In this document: piece after piece, positions 60,219 to 64,000 of the stretch
How positions within the stretch are numbered: position 1 is the first letter of the stretch
Layout: every line of letters starts with the position of its first letter
DNA from: Ulva prolifera
Taxonomy: Eukaryota > Chlorophyta > Ulvophyceae > Ulvales > Ulvaceae
DNA length: 64,000 nucleotides
NCBI GenBank assembly: GCA_023078555.1
Contig: CM041199.1
Coordinates: 5,647,315 to 5,711,314, forward strand
Direction of reading: 5' to 3'
The notes under the pieces: model-generated
Told to the model about the DNA's origin: nothing
What the model saw: the letters and a program-made list of their open reading frames with translations, nothing else
Database searches by the model: none
Made by a program: the position numbers and the translations under genes

Positions 60219-61714
60219 TGTCTTCATTGAAGTTGCCTTCATCCGCTTGCAGTCAACATGTCCTCTCCGACGCCGTGTGAATAAAACATGTTCGCGTCCG
60301 TGTGGAGTCAACATGACCGTCCCGAGTTCGTGTGAAGCGGACATGCCCCCGTCTGCGTGGAGTGAGAATGATTGCTTGGACTCCGTCTTCATTGAAGTTG
60401 CCTTCATCCGCTTGGAGTCAACATGTCCTCTCCGACGCCGTGTGAATAAAACATGTTCGCGTCCGTGTGGAGTCAACATGACCGTCCCGAGTTCGTGTGA
60501 AGCGGACATGCACGCGTCTGCGTGGATTGAGAATGATTGCGTGGACTCCGTCTTCATTGAAGTTGCCTTCATCCGCTTGCAGTCAACATGACCGTTCCGA
60601 GTTCGTGTAAAGCGGACATGCACGCGTCTGCGTGGAGTGAGAATGATTGCTTGGACTCCGTCTTCATTGAAGTTGCCTTCATCCGCTTGCAGTCAACATG
60701 TCCTGTCCGACGCCGTGTGAATAAAACATGTTCGCGTCCGTGTGGAGTCAACATGACCGTCCCGAGTTCGTGTGAAGCGGACATGCACGCGTCTGCGTGG
60801 ATTGATTATGATTGCGTGGACTCCGTCTTCATTGAAGTTGCCTTCATCCGCTTGCAGTCAACATGACCGTTCCGAGTTCGTGTAAAGCGGACATGCACGC
60901 GTCTGCGTGGAGTGAGAATGATTGCTTGGACTCCGTCTTCATTGAAGTTGCCTTCATCCGCTTGCAGTCAACATGTCCTGTCCGACGCCGTGTGAATAAA
61001 ACATGTTCGCGTCCGTGTGGAGTCAACATGACCGTCCCGAGTTCGTGTGAAGCGGACATGCACGCGTCTGCGTGGATTGATTATGATTGCGTGGACTCCG
61101 TCTTCATTGAAGTTGCCTTCATCCGCTTGCAGTCAACATGACCGTTCCGAGTTCGTGTAAAGCGGACATGCACGCGTCTGCGTGGAGTGAGAATGATTGC
61201 TTGGACTCCGTCTTCATTGAAATTGCCTTCATCCGCTTGCAGTCAACATGTCCTCTCCGACGCCGTGTGAATAAAACATGTTCGCGTCCGTGTGGAGTCA
61301 ACATGACCGTCCCGAGTTCGTGTGAAGCGGACATGCACGCGTCTGCGTGGATTGATTATGATTGCGTGGACTCCGTCTTCATTGAAGTTGCCTTCATCCG
61401 CTTGCAGTCAACATGTCCTCTCCGACGCCGTGTGAATAAAACATGTTCGCGTCCGTGTGGAGTCAACATGACCATCCCGAGTTCGTGTGAAGCGGACATG
61501 CACGCGTCTGCGTGGATTGATTATGATTGCATGGACTCCGTCTTCATTGAAGTTGCCTTCATCCGCTTGCAGTCAACATGTCCTCTCCGACGCCGTGTGA
61601 ATAAAACATGTTCGCGTCCGTGTGGAGTCAACATGACCGTCCCGAGTTCGTGTGAAGCGGACATGCCCCCGTCTGCGTGGAGTAAGAATGATTGCTTGGA
61701 CTCTGTGTTCATTG

Positions 61715-61874
61715 TCCCTTCGTAAGTTACACATATCTGGCCATTGTATGGCAAAGCAAACAGACAACATCAAGCCAACCCAGCGAACGGCCGCCACACC
61801 AGCAACCACAAGAAAGCTTACTTACGAACACCAGCAACCACAAGAAAGCAGCACAGCAAAAAGCCCCAGACAAT
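61715..61874 (-). mobile_element. Amplified 160-bp LINE-R end, copy 5 of 5
   Basis: 1656 bp after copy 4, equal to nine 165-bp units plus 171. Confidence 0.9.
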
Positions 61875-62603
61875 TGTCTTCATTGTAGTTGCCTTCATCC
61901 GCTTGGAGTCAACATGTCCTCTCCGACGCCGTGTGAATAAAGCATGTTCGCTTCCGCTTGGAGTCAACATGACCGTCCCGAGTTCGTGTGAAGCGGACAT
62001 GCACCCGTCTGCGTGGAGTGAGAATGATTGGGTGGACTCCGTCTTCATTGAAGTTGCCTTCATCCGCTTGCAGTCAACATGACCGTCCCGAGTTCGTGTA
62101 AAGCGGACATGCACGCGTCTGCGTGGAGTGAGAATGATTGCTTGGACTCCGTCTTCATTGAAGTTGCCTTCATCCGCTTGCAGTCAACATGTCCTCTCCG
62201 ACGCCGTGTGAATAAAACATGTTCGCGTCCGTGTGGAGTCAACATGACCGTCCCGAGTTCATGTGAAGCGGACATGCCCCCGTCTGCGTGGAGTGAGAAT
62301 GATTGCTTGGACTCGGTCTTCATTGTAGTTGCTTTCAACCGCTTGGAGTCAACATGTCCTCTCCGACGCCGTGTGAATAAAACATGTTCGTGTGCGTGTG
62401 TAGTCAACATGACCGTCCCGAGTTCGTGTGAAGCGGACATGCACGCGTCTGCGTGGATTGATTATGATTGCGTGGACTCCGTCTTCATTGAAGTTGCCTT
62501 CATCCGCTTGCAGTCAACATGACCGTCCCGAGTTCGTGTGAAGCGGACATGCCCCCGTCTGCGTGGAGTGAGAATGATTACTTGGACTCTGTCTTTATTG
62601 ACT

Positions 62604-62809
62604 AACTTGTAACTTGTGGTCTTTTTGTTGTGAGATACATCTCACTAGGGCATGCTGGCGCGGCACACCTATAGACACCTAAGGCTGCAGCGCAGACCAC
62701 AACATGTGTCCTCGTAACTTGGACTGGCGTCTGTACAACGCCACTTATACATTATATACCACGTTAATTATTATTATGCACATATGTGCACGCAATTTCT
62801 GTACAGCGT
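62604..62809. other. Right boundary of the satellite, unique AT-richer DNA
   Basis: The last monomer degenerates at CTTTATTGACTAACTTG. The next 206 bp show no repeat partner, ORF or RNA in the window. Confidence 0.5.
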
Positions 62810-63130
62810 TGTCAGGAAAAGCGCCCACCCGAAGGTGTACTACTTTCCTTTGAGAATCTGGTCATATATATACTTGAGTGCTGATGACTCATCATGACAC
62901 CTCCCCTCACTCAAGGACCGCTGACTAGGATCCGAGGAGACAAACTTGGAGGCGGACGCGGATCCGGGTGCAGCTACCCGGATTCGAACCTGCGTCTATG
63001 GAGGTTACGATCCTCGCTATGACCACTCTCACCGATACCATGTCAGGAAAAGCGCCCACCCGAAGGTGTACTACTTTCCTTTGAGAATCTGGTCATATAT
63101 ATACTTGAGTGCTGATGACTCATCATGACA
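62810..63130 (-). mobile_element. TRIM-T4, complete miniature LTR element with perfect TSD
   Basis: LTRs 62810-62899 and 63041-63130 (90 bp) look identical. TSD AGCGT is at 62805-62809 and 63131-63135. On the - strand: LTR, PBS-like TGGTATCGGTGAGAG, tRNA-like segment, spacer with CGGATCCGCGTCC, purine tract GAGTGAGGGGAGG, LTR. The LTR contains a TATATATATGACC promoter candidate. No ORF spans it, so mobilisation must be in trans; the 5-bp TSD and TG...CA ends match Copia integrases. Confidence 0.9.
62967..63039 (-). other. tRNA-like segment of TRIM-T4
   Basis: 73 nt on the - strand, starting GGTATCGGTGAGAGTGG and ending GTAGCTGCACC. It has a consensus B box GGTTCGAATCC and an A-box-like TGGTCATAGCG (one mismatch) 24 nt upstream. 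The 7-nt loop ATCGTAA has CGT in the anticodon position; the T1/T3 subfamily has ATCTTAA (CTT). End pairing is only partial. It looks like a tRNA-derived or tRNA-mimicking module, not a functional tRNA. Confidence 0.5.
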
Positions 63131-63859
63131 AGCGTCCTGTACACTCGAATCACAATGATACGTGTATGCCTGACACCTTACTGGACGTGGCTACGAGTGC
63201 ACCAACTCGGCCAGCTTACGCAGCCATGCTTAGTTGGCACTATATTATATCGGGTTACTCGGAACAGCGCATTAGCGGTCATGTCCTACCCAAGCTAGAC
63301 TGGTATCTTACAGACCGGGTCGCATGCAGACCTCCCATGTTTATTTGCGAACTCACACATGTTACGCGGCAGCCTTGGGGCTTCGCATGCATGCCCGCTG
63401 TTAGCAGGCACGGCACCCACATCGAACACGAAATCAGTGTGCGATCAGCCTTCAGGCTCCGAAGGCCACATGTTCACTTTCTCCCGCAGTTACTCGGGAT
63501 CTTGGGTCTGCGCTCTGCGCGATCCGGCGAGGCCAGCTCTGACAGGGGGATCGACCTGGGCGCACACACCATCGGTATTTATACCGAGCGCTTGCTGGGA
63601 CCAGGCACGTTTTTACAGTGATCTGGTTGGGGCGCCACCCATTCGTGCATCACATTGTATTGAATTCTTGCCTCTTTTCGCATCTGTCTGTTCTATTTCT
63701 GTCTGCCTGTACAGCCTTCGTGCTGCGGCGTTTAGCCCATTTTATTCAGCTGTCCTCGCGCAGCACCGTAGGTCCGTTCCGCCCCGGCGACTCAGAGACT
63801 TCTACAGGTATCGGTGACCTCAAGATCTCTGTCCCGATTATTCTTTTATTACTTGCAGA
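63131..63859 (+). promoter_or_regulatory. Promoter- or LTR-like leader upstream of the right-edge ORF
   Basis: GGTATTTATACC (63574-63585) is a TATA-like near-palindrome. TTCTACA ending at 63806 is followed by GGTATCGGTGA, matching the TRIM-T PBS core, so 63806 may be the end of a 5' LTR. Alternatively AG/GTATCG at 63806 and TTACTTGCAG at 63850-63859 bound a short leader intron before the ATG. No second LTR is in the window to test this. Confidence 0.35.
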
Positions 63860-64000
63860 TGGCCAGCGAATTAGCTGCCCAAGCCATGGAGGACCCGGTT
63901 ACGTGGGAATCCGCTCGTGAGTCGATCGTTACATGTGTTGATTCGAATTTTTCTTTAGAACAATGTCAGAATCCTGGCCTGGCTAGCTTCCCTCAGGAAG
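63860..64000 (+). CDS. Start of an ORF running off the window, function unknown
   Basis: ATG at 63860 directly after CTTGCAG; 47 codons open to the edge (MASELAAQAMEDPVTWESAR ...). No domain is recognisable yet. Position after a possible LTR/PBS suggests a retroelement Gag, but a host gene with a 5' UTR intron fits as well. Confidence 0.4.

Larger units (their letters stand above)
51081..62603. repeat. Satellite S55, right array (165-bp trimers and 275-bp pentamers)
   Basis: The dominant unit is C-A-B monomers, 165 bp (AACATGTCCT at 52861 and 53026), often combined with an A-B dimer to 275 bp (ACCGTTCCGAG starts at 55064, 55339, 55614 and at 60588, 60863, 61138). Because 165 is a multiple of three and the units lack stops, long frames (up to 325 codons) stay open on both strands; they are not evidence of genes. 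Five copies of one LINE insert are embedded. Confidence 0.95.

Noticed and set aside
27509..62603. Tandem repeats as a CRISPR array or as a repeat-protein gene
   Set aside because: Units are contiguous with no unique spacers, so this is a satellite, not CRISPR. Frames are open on both strands only where the unit length is a multiple of three.
62967..63039. A functional tRNA gene (anticodon CGT or CTT)
   Set aside because: B box and anticodon-like loop are present, but acceptor and T stems pair poorly, the anticodon differs between copies, and it lies inside a transposon next to the PBS.

Overview
ORGANISM. The window reads as nuclear DNA of a green alga, most likely a chlorophyte. Three things suggest this. 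Exons at 2.0-4.5 kb encode a plant/algal class XI-type myosin tail (DIL domain), with very GC-rich third codon positions and short phase-0 introns. A tyrosine-recombinase (DIRS-type) retroelement resembles the kangaroo group known from Volvox. Several Copia-type elements are also present. The species cannot be fixed from the sequence. Family labels used here (CopA, CopB, CopC, TRIM-T, LINE-R, satellite S55) are working names only.

LAYOUT. 1-2045: no supported gene. 2046-4463: four-exon myosin tail, probably the 3' part of a longer gene. 4.8-5.4 kb: two decayed LINE scraps. 5.4-22.5 kb: a DIRS-type element, with recombinase on + and gag/RT/RNase H on -, broken by nested insertions: CopA-1 plus a small LTR element TRIM-T1 (8255-13362), an apparently intact CopC (14112-20661), and three very short LINE 3' ends. 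22.5-27.2 kb: LINE copy L1, hit four times by 33-89 bp LINE 3' ends that carry target-site duplications (TSDs). 27.5-62.6 kb: one satellite domain built from 55-bp monomers, organised as 110-bp dimers on the left and 165/275-bp higher-order units on the right. A Copia/TRIM chimera (29516-30990) and a nested block of TRIM-T3, CopB, L2 and CopA-3 (40374-51080) interrupt it. 62810-63130: complete TRIM-T4 with a perfect TSD. 63131-64000: promoter/LTR-like leader and the start of an ORF that leaves the window.

HOW IT FITS. Apart from the myosin exons this is a retroelement graveyard and a satellite array, possibly pericentromeric or subtelomeric (inference). Exact TSDs let the layers be peeled: removing 8255-13362 plus one CATGC, or 14112-20661 plus one GCCAC, rejoins the DIRS frame. 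The most unusual signals are: (1) a LINE that leaves TSD-flanked inserts as short as 15-52 bp, all sharing the same 3' end; (2) two TSD-flanked composites with a Copia LTR at one end and a TRIM LTR at the other, suggesting cDNA recombination or joining before integration; (3) a 321-bp TRIM with 90-bp LTRs whose PBS runs into a tRNA-like, pol III box-bearing segment; (4) LINE inserts amplified inside the satellite at spacings that are exact multiples of 55 or 165 bp plus the insert length.
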